Shown here piece by piece: positions 54,520 to 63,389 of a stretch of 64,000 nt of DNA; the first letter of the stretch is position 1, and the number at the start of each line of letters is the position of its first letter. The notes beneath the pieces were generated by a model. That model was not told the origin of the DNA, did no database searches, and saw nothing but the letters and a program-made list of their open reading frames with translations. The translations under genes and the position numbers were made by a program. This DNA is from Taibaiella soli (GTDB lineage Bacteria > Bacteroidota > Bacteroidia > Chitinophagales > Chitinophagaceae), in assembly GCF_003236175.1 (NCBI RefSeq), contig NZ_QKTW01000025.1, forward strand, positions 1 through 64,000. Reading direction: 5' to 3'.

Positions 54520-55812
54520 TTACCCTCCCGTAGATTGAAAATAAATCAGCGCTATTGCAGAAACTGTCATCAATAATAGTGTTAAGGCGCCCAATACATT
54601 TGAAATCACTTTGTTCGTCCGCCTTTCCATGATTTTTTTATTATTGCTGATGTGCAGGATAACGGCAATCATAACGGGCGCCGTTATACCGTACAGAATA
54701 GCAGTATACACCAGGGCTTTCATCGGAGATAGCCCGATAAAATTGATACAAAGCCCTACGATCAGCGACAGAATAATGCAGGCATAAAAACTAGGTGCTC
54801 GCGAGAATGTCTTGTCCAAACCCATTTTCCAACCAAAGGTTTCGCTGATAATATAAGAGAGTGAGCCGCAAAGGATAGGAATGGCCAAAAAGCCCGTACC
54901 GATGATGCCAACGGCAAACAATGCATAGGATAATTTGCCGGCCAGCGGCTCCAATGCTTTGGCTGCTTGTTCTACCGTATCGATCTTTGTGATATGGCCG
55001 TGTAACACTGCACCCGTTGTGAGGATAATAAAAAACATAACCAAATTGGAGGCGAACATACCTGCTCCAACATCTTGTTTAATATCGCTGAGTACCCGTT
55101 TATTTACCACAATCTGTTGCTTACTGTGCTGCTTATCTTCTGCTTCCATCGTTGCTTGCCAGAAAAACAAATACGGCGAAATAGTAGTGCCTAAGATCGC
55201 CACTAACATTTCCAGGTAATCTTTGCTCCATGTTACATGAGGGATAAACGTATAAACCGCGACCTTATGCCAATCAGGATGCAATAAAAAGGGCACTGCG
55301 ATGTACAGTAGCATGCAAAGACAAAGCCATTTGAGGATGTTTGCAATTTTTTGATACGGGAAACGGACGATCACTACAATGAGTATGATTGTCATTGCTA
55401 TAGAAAACAACCAGGCCGGAATACCGGGTAGCAGCAAGTGGCTGACCTCTCCCATACCTGCAATATCGGATCCTATATTCAACACGGTTGCCGGAATACT
55501 GAACAGCAACATTATATAAAGGATGCTTTTGGGATAATGCTCTTTGAGCGTATGTGTTAAGCCACGCGAAGTCACGAAACCGATGCGGGCGCACATCTCT
55601 TGAATGGCGGCCATTAAAGGAAAAGTAACCAGTGCTGTCCACAAGGTTGCAAAGCCGAACAATGTACCGGCCTGGGAATAGGTAGCAATACCGGAAGGAT
55701 CATCATCCCCCGCACCGGTAATCAACCCCGGTCCCAATATTTGAAAAAAACGTCTAAATCCTTTTTTCTTTTCAGGTGCTTGTTTTTGTGGCTTCCTTGC
55801 AGGTGGTTTCAT
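54520..55812 (-). CDS. NRAMP-related divalent metal transporter (divergent)
   Basis: A 430-aa membrane protein with the NRAMP (LeuT-like) layout and about 11 helices. In TM1 the canonical D-P-G-N is D-P-S-G (D38, G41), so the Asn metal ligand is missing. In TM6 the canonical M-P-H-N reads I-S-P-Y, so the Met ligand that favours transition metals is replaced by Ser. This matches NRAMP-related proteins that move hard cations such as Mg2+, but the substrate is inference. The ATG at 55812 is preferred to a TTG at 55827. 25 bp after the CinA-like stop in the same operon. Confidence 0.88.
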   Translation of the reverse strand: MKPPARKPQKQAPEKKKGFRRFFQILGPGLITGAGDDDPSGIATYSQAGTLFGFATLWTALVTFPLMAAIQEMCARIGFVTSRGLTHTLKEHYPKSILYIMLLFSIPATVLNIGSDIAGMGEVSHLLLPGIPAWLFSIAMTIILIVVIVRFPYQKIANILKWLCLCMLLYIAVPFLLHPDWHKVAVYTFIPHVTWSKDYLEMLVAILGTTISPYLFFWQATMEAEDKQHSKQQIVVNKRVLSDIKQDVGAGMFASNLVMFFIILTTGAVLHGHITKIDTVEQAAKALEPLAGKLSYALFAVGIIGTGFLAIPILCGSLSYIISETFGWKMGLDKTFSRAPSFYACIILSLIVGLCINFIGLSPMKALVYTAILYGITAPVMIAVILHISNNKKIMERRTNKVISNVLGALTLLLMTVSAIALIYFQSTGG

Positions 55813-55852
55813 AAAAAAACTGATCAAAAAAATATGCCAATGGTTACCACGA

Positions 55853-56341
55853 TTAAACTTGAATTTGCAATCTTTCGGAAAGAATTTTCAAAACTGCATC
55901 AGTGTAAAACAATTGAACTTGCAATGCTTCGGCTTGCTTGGCTTCCAGTTTCCCTGCATCTATTATAATACCATGAAAGGCTATTGCGTAATAAGCGAAA
56001 AGTGCTTCTATGCCCTTTTCAGGCACTGACGCCGCATAGCCCGTAATCCCAATCCCATAATCGCTTAAGAATCGTCCGGCAACTGCCAATGCCAAAACAC
56101 TTGCCACTTCCTCAGATACACAATTACAAGCAAGAGCCTTTATGGGGTCAACACCGAGTTGCTTTGCTTTCTGTCCCAAATTATACACAGTAAGGCCTCC
56201 CTGATAAAAACAAGCAGCGTTATCTGCGAGTGAAAAAGCTGCTTGCAAATGTCCTGATGTTACACTTTCCGCCACCGATATCGTTTGGCCTGCTTGTATC
56301 AATTTGTCTTTAATCTTGTTAATTTCTGTGAGCGGATACAT
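55853..56341 (-). CDS. CinA C-terminal / nicotinamide-nucleotide amidohydrolase (PncC-like)
   Basis: A 162-aa single-domain CinA-C (PncC) protein. Signature S-V-A-E-S-V-T-S-G-H-L at about 22-32 carries the catalytic Ser, followed by G-G-L-T-V-Y-N, and I-G-I-T-G-Y-A later. In typical enzymes the last motif reads G-x-A-G-P; here it is G-Y-A-A-S. Deamidates nicotinamide mononucleotide in NAD recycling. Diverges from the DUF892 gene. First gene of a three-gene minus-strand unit. Confidence 0.87.
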   Translation of the reverse strand: MYPLTEINKIKDKLIQAGQTISVAESVTSGHLQAAFSLADNAACFYQGGLTVYNLGQKAKQLGVDPIKALACNCVSEEVASVLALAVAGRFLSDYGIGITGYAASVPEKGIEALFAYYAIAFHGIIIDAGKLEAKQAEALQVQLFYTDAVLKILSERLQIQV

Positions 56342-56455
56342 GTACTAAATTTTTTCTAGTAGGAGACATGAAAATTTCATGCCTCCCAAAAACAGAGGCA
56401 CAATTTTTTATTGCTATTCCAATACTCAATTTTATCACCTTAGAACATACGCACT

Positions 56456-57013
56456 ATGACAACAGCAACAAAAAAATCGGCAAGTACCAAAACCTCGGTA
56501 TCATCTCAAAGTCGTGATAACGGTGCTTTGGAAAAATTATTCATCGATGAAATCAAGGACATTTATTGGGCAGAAAAAAAATTGGTAAAGACGCTTCCCA
56601 AAATGCAAAAGGCTGCGACGACTGAAGCGTTACAGACAGCTATCGGCAACCATCTGGAACAAACCAAAGAGCACGTAACCAGACTTGAACAAGTATTTGA
56701 TATACTCGGCAAGAAAGCCACTGCAAAAAAATGTGATGCCATGGAGGGACTTACTACGGAAGGGGAAGGTATTATCGAAGATACCGAAGACGGCACCCTG
56801 ACACGTGATGTGGGTATTATCATGGCCGCGCAAAAAGTAGAACACTATGAAATCGCCACATACGGTTCACTGCGTCAACTCGCCTTGGTACTGGGTTACG
56901 AAGATGCCGCCGAAATTTTTGAAACTACCCTCAACGAAGAAAAAGAGGCGGATGAAACATTGACCTCCATTGCCGAAAATGACATCAACTATCAAGCAGA
57001 AACAGATGATTAA
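56456..57013 (+). CDS. DUF892 (YciF-like) ferritin-fold stress protein
   Basis: A 185-aa protein of the DUF892/YciF family, four-helix ferritin-like bundle. After a K/S/T-rich N-terminal 25 aa comes L-F-I-D-E-I-K-D-I-Y-W-A-E-K-K-L, the family's hallmark. Acidic and His residues typical of a di-iron site follow (Q-T-K-E-H-V-T-R-L-E-Q; K-V-E-H-Y-E-I). Induced by osmotic, heat or oxidative stress in other bacteria. Monocistronic with a promoter region of 114 bp toward cinA. Confidence 0.92.
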   Translation: MTTATKKSASTKTSVSSQSRDNGALEKLFIDEIKDIYWAEKKLVKTLPKMQKAATTEALQTAIGNHLEQTKEHVTRLEQVFDILGKKATAKKCDAMEGLTTEGEGIIEDTEDGTLTRDVGIIMAAQKVEHYEIATYGSLRQLALVLGYEDAAEIFETTLNEEKEADETLTSIAENDINYQAETDD

Positions 57014-57041
57014 ACGAACCACTCATTATGCGATGCGGTTT

Positions 57042-57335
57042 TCATTTGAAAAGAAATTTATCCGGAAAGAAAAAGTCTTCCAATCGTGTTTTGATTTGAG
57101 ATAAGATCTCGGTTAGATGTATGGGCACCGGTTCAAGCGGTGTCCATCTTTTATCTCGGCGTTCTACCAATAAAATGAATTCTTTACATGCAGCGCGTCT
57201 CTTTATTTCAAGTGCTATCAAGCTACGGAGCGACTGAAAGTCAAAAATCAAGTTGACGGAGCAATTGTTATCTACTGTTTTCGAAAGAAGGTTTATGATC
57301 ATAATAAAGAGTTCAAAAGTGATCGATTCATGCAA
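57042..57335 (-). CDS. Small hypothetical protein downstream of response regulator
   Basis: A 97-aa open frame whose ATG overlaps the 3' end of the response regulator gene by 8 bp, an arrangement seen with translationally coupled genes. No domain recognised; predicted mixed alpha/beta, basic, with a leucine-rich first half. Length and coupling are the only arguments that it is real, since no homologue can be named. Confidence 0.45.
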   Translation of the reverse strand: MHESITFELFIMIINLLSKTVDNNCSVNLIFDFQSLRSLIALEIKRRAACKEFILLVERRDKRWTPLEPVPIHLTEILSQIKTRLEDFFFPDKFLFK

Positions 57336-57705
57336 ACATCTTCAAATAATGATCCAACATATTTTTGAATGCTTCGACCGAAGAAGGTTTGGCGATACAG
57401 GCTAATGCACCTGCAGCTTTTCCTTCATCTTGCAATCGCGGCGACATGCCTGTCGAAACTAAAATCATGGGGATTGATTTCACCAACAGTTTTTTCAATG
57501 CAGCGATGCATTCAATGCCGTTCATTTTCGGCATATTGTAATCAACAAAAATGATGTCCGGCGCAGCCTGAACAATGCCTGACAAAGCTTCCTGCCCGCC
57601 GGGCGCGAGCGTAGCTACATATTCCGTCCCTAAAGCCTTAAGAGCGCCCAAATAAAAAACAAATTCATCTGCATCATCATCTACAAAAAGTATGTGTTTA
57701 ATCAT
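57328..57705 (-). CDS. Single-domain response regulator (receiver only)
   Basis: A 125-aa CheY-like receiver: acidic cluster D9-D10-D11, phospho-acceptor D55 in I-I-F-V-D-Y-N-M-P-K-M-N-G, a switch Ser at about 82-84 (L-V-S-T-G), and Lys in I-A-K-P-S. No output domain, so it probably acts through protein contacts. Shares the minus strand with the DUF2252 gene 211 bp upstream. No partner kinase nearby. Confidence 0.92.
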   Translation of the reverse strand: MIKHILFVDDDADEFVFYLGALKALGTEYVATLAPGGQEALSGIVQAAPDIIFVDYNMPKMNGIECIAALKKLLVKSIPMILVSTGMSPRLQDEGKAAGALACIAKPSSVEAFKNMLDHYLKMFA

Positions 57706-57916
57706 AGTTATGGTTTAGTATGCAAAATGGAATCCTTAGTATCCAAAAGGTCCACTTTTAGAAGGGAAGGGTGCAAATCGTAACGTGGTTCAGGAGTAAA
57801 ATTAAGGGTATAAAGGAGCTGCGATTCAAATTACCTGATTCAGTCGAGATAATGAAGATAGTCAATTTAGAGCAATAGCTTATTAAATAAAGTTTAATGT
57901 ATTCAACGCACCCATT

Positions 57917-59242
57917 TCATTTTTGTTCCGCAGCATTTTTATTATTCTTCAAAACAGTTTGCATGTGTTTTTCAATTTGTCCGATGTCGCCTTTGAGCGG
58001 TCCTAACATGGATATGTTGGGACTCAATTTCCCGAAACGTGTCAATGCATGTTTAGCTGACCTTTCCCGGAGAAAATCGCTAAAATGCCTTTTGATTTCT
58101 TCCAAATACTGTTTTGCGTATTTCACGAGCTCTTCCTCCCAAACCTCCTCCGACGCAAACGCTTTCAATTCATCGGCAATAGCGGACCCGGATTGACCGG
58201 AACTTCTAAGCTGAGTGGAAGCCGTCAACATACCCATCGTATCTATCACACTCACCATATCTTTATAACGTTGGAGCAAACCGAAATTGAGGTTGTCTTT
58301 CGTTGGCTGCATTTCCTGCATGATAAAAGATTTGCCCTTAAATATCGTAACGCTTAAAAGTGCAGGACAACGATTTTGCATTTTTCGCTGAATAGTTATA
58401 ACTCGCTCTGCCTCGCTTTCCCAAACCGGCTGTTCAATTTGTATGTATGGTTCAAGCGAAGAAGGCGCAGCTTCTTTCATGTCCAGTAAGATGTATTTGT
58501 GGCCTACCGCATTGGAGCTTTTCAACAAGAACGCATAACGCTCCAATCCAACACTTCCGGTACCTGCCAACCGAAAAACAACATCGATTACCTCGTAATT
58601 GTATGGACTCCGCTCATCCATCTTTAACCAGTCGGTAATATGCTCCATTAATTGTTTCTTAAAAGCCTTTTTGATTTTAAAATGTTTGGGATTGTCAACA
58701 AGCATTTGCACTTTTTTCCTTTTAAGTATGGCCCGTTTGATCAAAATATTTTTTTGTTTACGACAACTTACCTTTCCCAGGAATTCACAGATAATCCCTT
58801 TAGCCGTGGATGCTTCTACATAATCCGGCTTACACTTACGCAGCGTTTCTTTATAAGACTTGAGAAAGAGCCGCGCCATGTTGTCTGCTTTTTCATCTTC
58901 TATGCCCAAAGAAGTAAATCCAACATAAATACTTGTCAGTGCACGAAGTAATTCCCAATAAACCGGAGCAAGCACCGCTTCGTCGAAATCATTCAAATCG
59001 AAATATACTTGCTCATTGTCTCCGGTGAAACTTCCTAAATTTTCCAGGTGCAGATCGCCGGATATCCAGACTTTCGGCGATTTGAAGAATTCAGGGTGCA
59101 AAGCCAGGTCTTGATAGAAAAGATGGCAGGTACCGCGATAAAATCGAAACAAGTTTTGTTCCATCAAGCAGTATTTGAGTTCTACCATTTTGGGAAGACG
59201 GTTCTTATTAAACGCTATGATGCGTTCCATTATGCTGTCCAT
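57917..59242 (-). CDS. DUF2252 family protein (kinase-fold)
   Basis: A 441-aa protein of the DUF2252 family, which has a protein-kinase-like/APH fold. Signature residues are F-Y-R-G-T near 35, W-I-S-G-D-L-H-L-E-N-L-G-S-F near 60-73 (catalytic-loop-like D and N) and Y-F-D-L-N-D-F-D-E-A near 80-89 (metal-binding D). The substrate is unknown; the family is widespread in soil bacteria near stress genes. 12 bp downstream of the 59254 gene, so the two are probably one operon. Confidence 0.85.
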   Translation of the reverse strand: MDSIMERIIAFNKNRLPKMVELKYCLMEQNLFRFYRGTCHLFYQDLALHPEFFKSPKVWISGDLHLENLGSFTGDNEQVYFDLNDFDEAVLAPVYWELLRALTSIYVGFTSLGIEDEKADNMARLFLKSYKETLRKCKPDYVEASTAKGIICEFLGKVSCRKQKNILIKRAILKRKKVQMLVDNPKHFKIKKAFKKQLMEHITDWLKMDERSPYNYEVIDVVFRLAGTGSVGLERYAFLLKSSNAVGHKYILLDMKEAAPSSLEPYIQIEQPVWESEAERVITIQRKMQNRCPALLSVTIFKGKSFIMQEMQPTKDNLNFGLLQRYKDMVSVIDTMGMLTASTQLRSSGQSGSAIADELKAFASEEVWEEELVKYAKQYLEEIKRHFSDFLRERSAKHALTRFGKLSPNISMLGPLKGDIGQIEKHMQTVLKNNKNAAEQK

Positions 59243-59253
59243 ACAGTTTGAGT

Positions 59254-59871
59254 TTATCCTCCTATTTCGGCTTCAAGAAAAGATTTAATAAGCGAGTGCC
59301 ATTGCAATTCAGAAAGCCCAGCAATGGCGCCTACCGCAATAACCGCATTCCTGATATTATTAACCACATCACCGGTTTGAATATTCGGCACTTCATTACG
59401 TCCGAAATAAGATGCAGTTACCTTTAAACCTTCTCGTTTGATAATAAAAGTCGAGCTCGCACCCGATTTAAAAAAATGCGCAGCTTTATTGGTATTTCCT
59501 TCCAATGCGGACATTGTTTGCAGAGACATACCGATTTGTTCCTCGGCTGTTTCCGCATCTCCCATGTACCTAATCTTTGTCACAGTTACCCAATCAAAGC
59601 CTTCGCCCACAGCATTACCGGGACCGGGAATATCTATTTTAATTTTATCACCCTCGGTCGCCAAACGATGTACCTCATTGCCTGCTTTATCTGCAAGTAT
59701 AAAAGACGCACTTAAGTTCCCGCAGAGTTTATGCCAGAGCGGCGGATTAAGCATTCTTTTATAAGCCCGGTTAAAACAATCATTTGCGTCTTCGATGTTT
59801 GCGAGCGTTATGGATTCGGCAAGATCAGTCGCTTTCCCATGTTCGTTGAATGGCACTAGTTCGTCTTTCAT
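59254..59871 (-). CDS. Hypothetical protein paired with DUF2252
   Basis: A 205-aa protein without signal peptide or membrane segment, mixed alpha/beta. I cannot name its family. Recognisable stretches are I-D-I-P-G-P-G-N-A-V-G-E-G-F-D-W-V near 78-94 and F-I-I-K-R-E-G near 143. Just 12 bp separates it from the DUF2252 gene, indicating a functional pair within the stress cassette. Clean ATG start; no motif suggests catalysis. Confidence 0.7.
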   Translation of the reverse strand: MKDELVPFNEHGKATDLAESITLANIEDANDCFNRAYKRMLNPPLWHKLCGNLSASFILADKAGNEVHRLATEGDKIKIDIPGPGNAVGEGFDWVTVTKIRYMGDAETAEEQIGMSLQTMSALEGNTNKAAHFFKSGASSTFIIKREGLKVTASYFGRNEVPNIQTGDVVNNIRNAVIAVGAIAGLSELQWHSLIKSFLEAEIGG

Positions 59872-60094
59872 ATCCCGGTGGTTTATGTTGGGTAATTATA
59901 CTCTTAGAAAATCCATGCCTTGCGTTCATACTCAATCCGGGAAGTCATAGATAAATCCCAATAATTACGAATGGTTTTATATCGGCTTTGCCGGATAGGC
60001 ATTTATACAAATCTATTATCGGGTACATCCTCGAATTGGCGGCATGCTTTTTCTACTATTTAAACAAATCAATTCACTATTTAAACGTTGCGTT

Positions 60095-60316
60095 ATGCCA
60101 CAAAAAAATCACGAAGAAGCAGCTAAGCACCATGATGAAGCAGCCAAACATCACCGCGATGCGGCCAAACATGCTTCAGAAGGTAACTATGACAAAGCTG
60201 CCCACAGTGCGCAAGCTGCTCAAGGCCACCACGCCAAAGCAGGTGAACAGGCGAAAAAAGCTGCCACTCAGTATGCCGAAAAAAAAGGCACGATGAAAAA
60301 AGATGAAAACGAGTAG
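60095..60316 (+). CDS. Small histidine/alanine-rich repeat protein
   Basis: A 73-aa protein beginning M-P-Q-K-N-H and then three tandem heptad-like units (H-E-E-A-A-K-H, H-D-E-A-A-K-H, H-R-D-A-A-K-H) continuing in degenerate form (A-H-S-A-Q-A-A-Q-G-H-H). It should form an amphipathic, highly soluble helix, similar in feel to LEA-type desiccation or metal-binding peptides. The ATG at 60095 replaces an earlier in-frame start at 60044, whose extension is hydrophobic and unlike the repeat. A strong terminator follows. Confidence 0.75.
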   Translation: MPQKNHEEAAKHHDEAAKHHRDAAKHASEGNYDKAAHSAQAAQGHHAKAGEQAKKAATQYAEKKGTMKKDENE

Positions 60317-60334
60317 GCACCATGTTAAGAATAG

Positions 60335-60363
60335 ATGCCGCGTACAAAGCATGTACGCGGCAT
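60335..60363 (+). terminator. Terminator after the small His/Ala protein
   Basis: A perfect 12-bp stem, ATGCCGCGTACA with its complement, loop AAGCA, followed by a T-rich tail. Confidence 0.8.
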
Positions 60364-60440
60364 TTATTTTATGTCCACATTGTAGAATGAATACCTCATC
60401 GGGAAAATGTCCATTGATTTCTCAGAGCATTGAAGACCAC

Positions 60441-61640
60441 TCATCTGCTGAAATGAAAAATAGCGGCATGATTATTTTTCTTGCCCGTCAGCATGTCCTT
60501 GAGTATAGTGGCGGCAATATAACTGAACACGATACCGTTACCGCCGTAACCCAATGCATAATAGATGTTTGAATTCGGAGTGAGTTTGCCTATGTAAGGC
60601 AACCCATCTTTGGTGCTTGCAAACATGCCTGCCCATCTGAAATCCGTTACGAAGGGGATATGGGGAAACAAATTATTGAAGGCTTGTTCCAAAGCCTTTG
60701 CCTTCCGAGGCAATGCTTTGTCCCGTTTATGGGCTGCACGAAATTCATCATCCTTGCCCCCTATAAGTATCCTATTATCGGTGGTGGTCCGTAAATACAA
60801 ATATGGCTTAGCTGTTTCCCATATGAGTGAGTTGCGATGCCACAGCTCATTATCATGTAAAGGTTCGCTTACGATGGCATAGGTTGTCGTCAGTTCATCG
60901 AATGGCCGTAGTAAGTATTTACCCGATTCATAACCGCAAGCAATGATCAATGAACGCGACTTTATTTTATTGCCATTTGCAGCCTGCAGTTCAACACCTG
61001 CTCTGTGTTCTTTTATGGAAGTTATTTCCGTGTGGTCATATATTGCCGCACCTTTCGAGGCACAAGCATTCAGTAATGCATGGGTCAATGCATAGGCATT
61101 GACGACCGCACCGTTTTCGGAGAGCAATGCACCCGGTTTAGAAAATCCGTATAACTTCTTTACCTCTGCGGCATCCAGAAATGCTACATCAATGCCGATG
61201 GATTTGCGCAACGATTGTTCCTTTTTTAGTGAAGCAACATCCTTTTTGAAGGATGCAAATTGCATACTCGGCTTATGTTCAAAAGCCGCTATCCGAAAGC
61301 GTTTGCACAACCCTTCAATGCCGTATATGGCATCGTTGCACAAGAGATAGGCTGCAACCGCATTATCGTATCCCACCTTCGTGATCAATTCATGCAAGGG
61401 TATATCAATCTCATATTGCAGCAAGGCTGTACTCGCAGCAGTACTCCCCATTCCCACATGTCTTTTGTCGACGACGGTAACATTCAATCCTTCACGATGA
61501 AGCATCCAAGCAGTGAGCGCACCACTGATACCGGCACCCATGATGACAACATCCGTTTGAATGTCTTCGTGCAGCGCGGGATAAGATTTGATGATGCCTT
61601 TTTCCAGCAACCAGAAGGGATAATCGGTCCTTAAATCCAT
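60441..61640 (-). CDS. FAD-dependent oxidoreductase (DAO family)
   Basis: A 399-aa D-amino-acid-oxidase-like flavoprotein. Dinucleotide-binding G-A-G-I-S-G-A at about 34-40, with an acidic residue at V-V-D-K about 20 aa later. The closing motif G-L-P-Y-I-G-K and G-Y-G-G-N-G-I-V-F-S near the end bind FAD. No signal peptide or Rieske cluster. The substrate (an amine or amino acid) is not predictable. Located 231 bp from the DUF72 gene on the same strand; transcription may be separate. Confidence 0.9.
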   Translation of the reverse strand: MDLRTDYPFWLLEKGIIKSYPALHEDIQTDVVIMGAGISGALTAWMLHREGLNVTVVDKRHVGMGSTAASTALLQYEIDIPLHELITKVGYDNAVAAYLLCNDAIYGIEGLCKRFRIAAFEHKPSMQFASFKKDVASLKKEQSLRKSIGIDVAFLDAAEVKKLYGFSKPGALLSENGAVVNAYALTHALLNACASKGAAIYDHTEITSIKEHRAGVELQAANGNKIKSRSLIIACGYESGKYLLRPFDELTTTYAIVSEPLHDNELWHRNSLIWETAKPYLYLRTTTDNRILIGGKDDEFRAAHKRDKALPRKAKALEQAFNNLFPHIPFVTDFRWAGMFASTKDGLPYIGKLTPNSNIYYALGYGGNGIVFSYIAATILKDMLTGKKNNHAAIFHFSR

Positions 61641-61763
61641 ACAGCTCTTCTCCTATGGTTTTCAAGATAAATATCCGTGCCGGGAGATCATCCGGCTTTT
61701 GTCTTAGCACCATCAGAGAAAAACCCGTATGAGCCGGTGACCGCATTGACATAACTTGTGATT

Positions 61764-61795
61764 ATTAAAAAAACCTCGCAAAGAATTACGAGGTT
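61764..61795 (-). terminator. Terminator of the DUF72 gene
   Basis: On the minus strand AACCTCG pairs with CGAGGTT across a 10-nt loop and is followed by a T7 run, 75 bp after the stop. Confidence 0.75.
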
Positions 61796-61870
61796 GCCCA
61801 AATCGAAAATCGGAAAATCAGATGGAGATTTTTATTTAATGAAAAAATATGCCGGGTATAATATTCGAAC

Positions 61871-62575
61871 CTATTTCAATTGTCCGAAAAACAGAGCATT
61901 CTCATAGCCGGCTTCAAACATCGTATTATTGAAGAAAACAAAGCTGTCGTCCGTTTCCGGTAATTGCCGATGCAGCGTTGTCAGTTCATCGATAGTATAT
62001 GCGGATTTAAAAAGTTCGGGTACGCCGTGCATACGCTTGTAGAAAAAACGACCGGTCCTGATGTTATCAGCCGGTAAGCCGGGATAACTTACCGAACAAA
62101 AAACAATGGATGCTTTCTTCAACGCATCAAAGACTTTATCCTGCCACCAGGAGCTGTGCCTGAATTCAATCACGCTTCTTTTATCGTCTTTCAAACAGGC
62201 TACAACATCACCTAACCGCTCATCGGAAAAAACATAAGAAGGTGGCATTTGATATAAGATACATTTGAGTTTATCTTCTAATCCCTCTCTGACTATTGCG
62301 CCGAATTCCTCTATTTTTTCTCGCGCATTTTTCAGTCGAAGTGTATGGGTAATGATTTTATGCGCTTTCACGGAAAAGGCAAAATCGTCGGCAGTTTGAA
62401 GCGCCGCTTTACGCAATTGTGCGACCCTCGGAAACCTGTAAAATGTGCCATTCAATTCCAGCGCATTCAGTCGGGTTGCATAATAAGCAAGTTGTTTTGC
62501 CACCGGTAATTTTTCCGGATAAAATCGATTCCTCCAATAGGGATAACTATACCCGGATGTTCCAACATAAAGCAT
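61871..62575 (-). CDS. DUF72 family TIM-barrel protein
   Basis: A 234-aa DUF72 (YecE-like) protein: start L-Y-V-G-T-S-G-Y-S-Y-P-Y-W, then F-Y-P-E-K-L, E-L-N-G-T-F-Y-R-F-P and F-S-V-K-A-H-K-I-I-T-H, all family signatures. E-F-R-H-S-S-W-W lies near 147. TIM-barrel of unknown enzymatic function. Slightly short against the usual 240-300 aa. Clean ATG; terminator downstream. Fits the conserved stress-cassette content. Confidence 0.92.
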   Translation of the reverse strand: MLYVGTSGYSYPYWRNRFYPEKLPVAKQLAYYATRLNALELNGTFYRFPRVAQLRKAALQTADDFAFSVKAHKIITHTLRLKNAREKIEEFGAIVREGLEDKLKCILYQMPPSYVFSDERLGDVVACLKDDKRSVIEFRHSSWWQDKVFDALKKASIVFCSVSYPGLPADNIRTGRFFYKRMHGVPELFKSAYTIDELTTLHRQLPETDDSFVFFNNTMFEAGYENALFFGQLK

Positions 62576-62689
62576 ACTACATGGTTTGGATTTCTTATCT
62601 TATCCATAAGAATTGTGCCGGGGCAAAATGCAAAAAAAGGCGCAAAAAAATCGGCGGTTTCGAGGGTAAAAATTTATCCGGCTGTTCAA

Positions 62690-62697
62690 TATATTTG
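62690..62697 (+). promoter_or_regulatory. Candidate -7 box (TATATTTG) for the response regulator
   Basis: Exact match to TAnnTTTG, ending 40 bp before the ATG at 62738. No strong -33 element, so moderate support. Confidence 0.45.
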
Positions 62698-62737
62698 CAT
62701 CTTACATTGATTGTTGAATTGTAAACCTGCACAGATA

Positions 62738-63133
62738 ATGAACGCGCACTTTGAGATAAGTAAACGTTTTTTACTGGTTGAAGATGATTTGGATGACCAA
62801 TTAATCTTTTCTACGATACTGGGTGAAATGGCACCAAACTGTACTTGCGATATTGTCAATGACGGACTAGAGGCAATAGATTATTTATCGAGTTCAAAGC
62901 CAGACATCATCATCACGGACATCAATATGCCCAAGCTTAACGGATTGGATTTTATCCGGGCCGTACGTGAAGATTTGCGGTTACCCATCACCATCGTCAT
63001 ATGGTCTACGACCCCTCCGCATTACTCACTAACCGACGGATTGGCGCTATCTGGATCTTTTGCGAAACCGACGGTAGTTAAAGACCTCTATCAAGTTATA
63101 GGAGAAATGATATCCATTGCCGCGAAAGGTTAA
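62738..63133 (+). CDS. Single-domain response regulator (receiver only)
   Basis: A 131-aa CheY/Rcp1-like receiver. Acidic pair E15-D16 in L-L-V-E-D-D-L-D-D, phospho-acceptor D61 in I-I-T-D-I-N-M-P-K-L-N-G-L-D, and K at S-F-A-K-P-T. Belongs to the small receiver type with the D-D-x-D-D-Q motif typical for phytochrome-linked Rcp1-like regulators, but no kinase is nearby. The ATG at 62738 is preferred because the earlier in-frame start at 62711 gives an unrelated extension. Last intact gene of the cassette. Confidence 0.92.
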   Translation: MNAHFEISKRFLLVEDDLDDQLIFSTILGEMAPNCTCDIVNDGLEAIDYLSSSKPDIIITDINMPKLNGLDFIRAVREDLRLPITIVIWSTTPPHYSLTDGLALSGSFAKPTVVKDLYQVIGEMISIAAKG

Positions 63134-63221
63134 GTCCATTAGGGTTTGCGGTTTGAAGCGAATGAAAAACACAGGCACGACGCAACAACAGCCTCCGGTT
63201 TTCTACTGTTACTTTGGTGCT

Positions 63222-63389
63222 TCAACGCGAGTTAGGCTTTAAATACCCGCATGCTTCTTTTTGAATCATCGCTTCTACCATCGGGAATGCTATAATACCC
63301 CGACAAACGGAATTAATCCGAATGCCCATTGTCGCATATTCCAGAGCAGCACTTTTCGTTAACCCGAGCATGCCGTGCTTGGACACATG
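63222..63389 (-). pseudogene. C-terminal remnant of an SDR dehydrogenase
   Basis: Translation of the minus strand gives A-Y-H-V-S-K-H-G-M-L-G-L-T-K-S-A-A-L-E-Y-A (catalytic Tyr and Lys of an SDR), then G-I-R-I-N-S-V-C and P-M-V-E, ending at a stop at 63222. The N-terminal half with the NAD motif is missing. The fragment is cut at about 63389, where an AraC-type fragment on the other strand begins. Confidence 0.75.
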
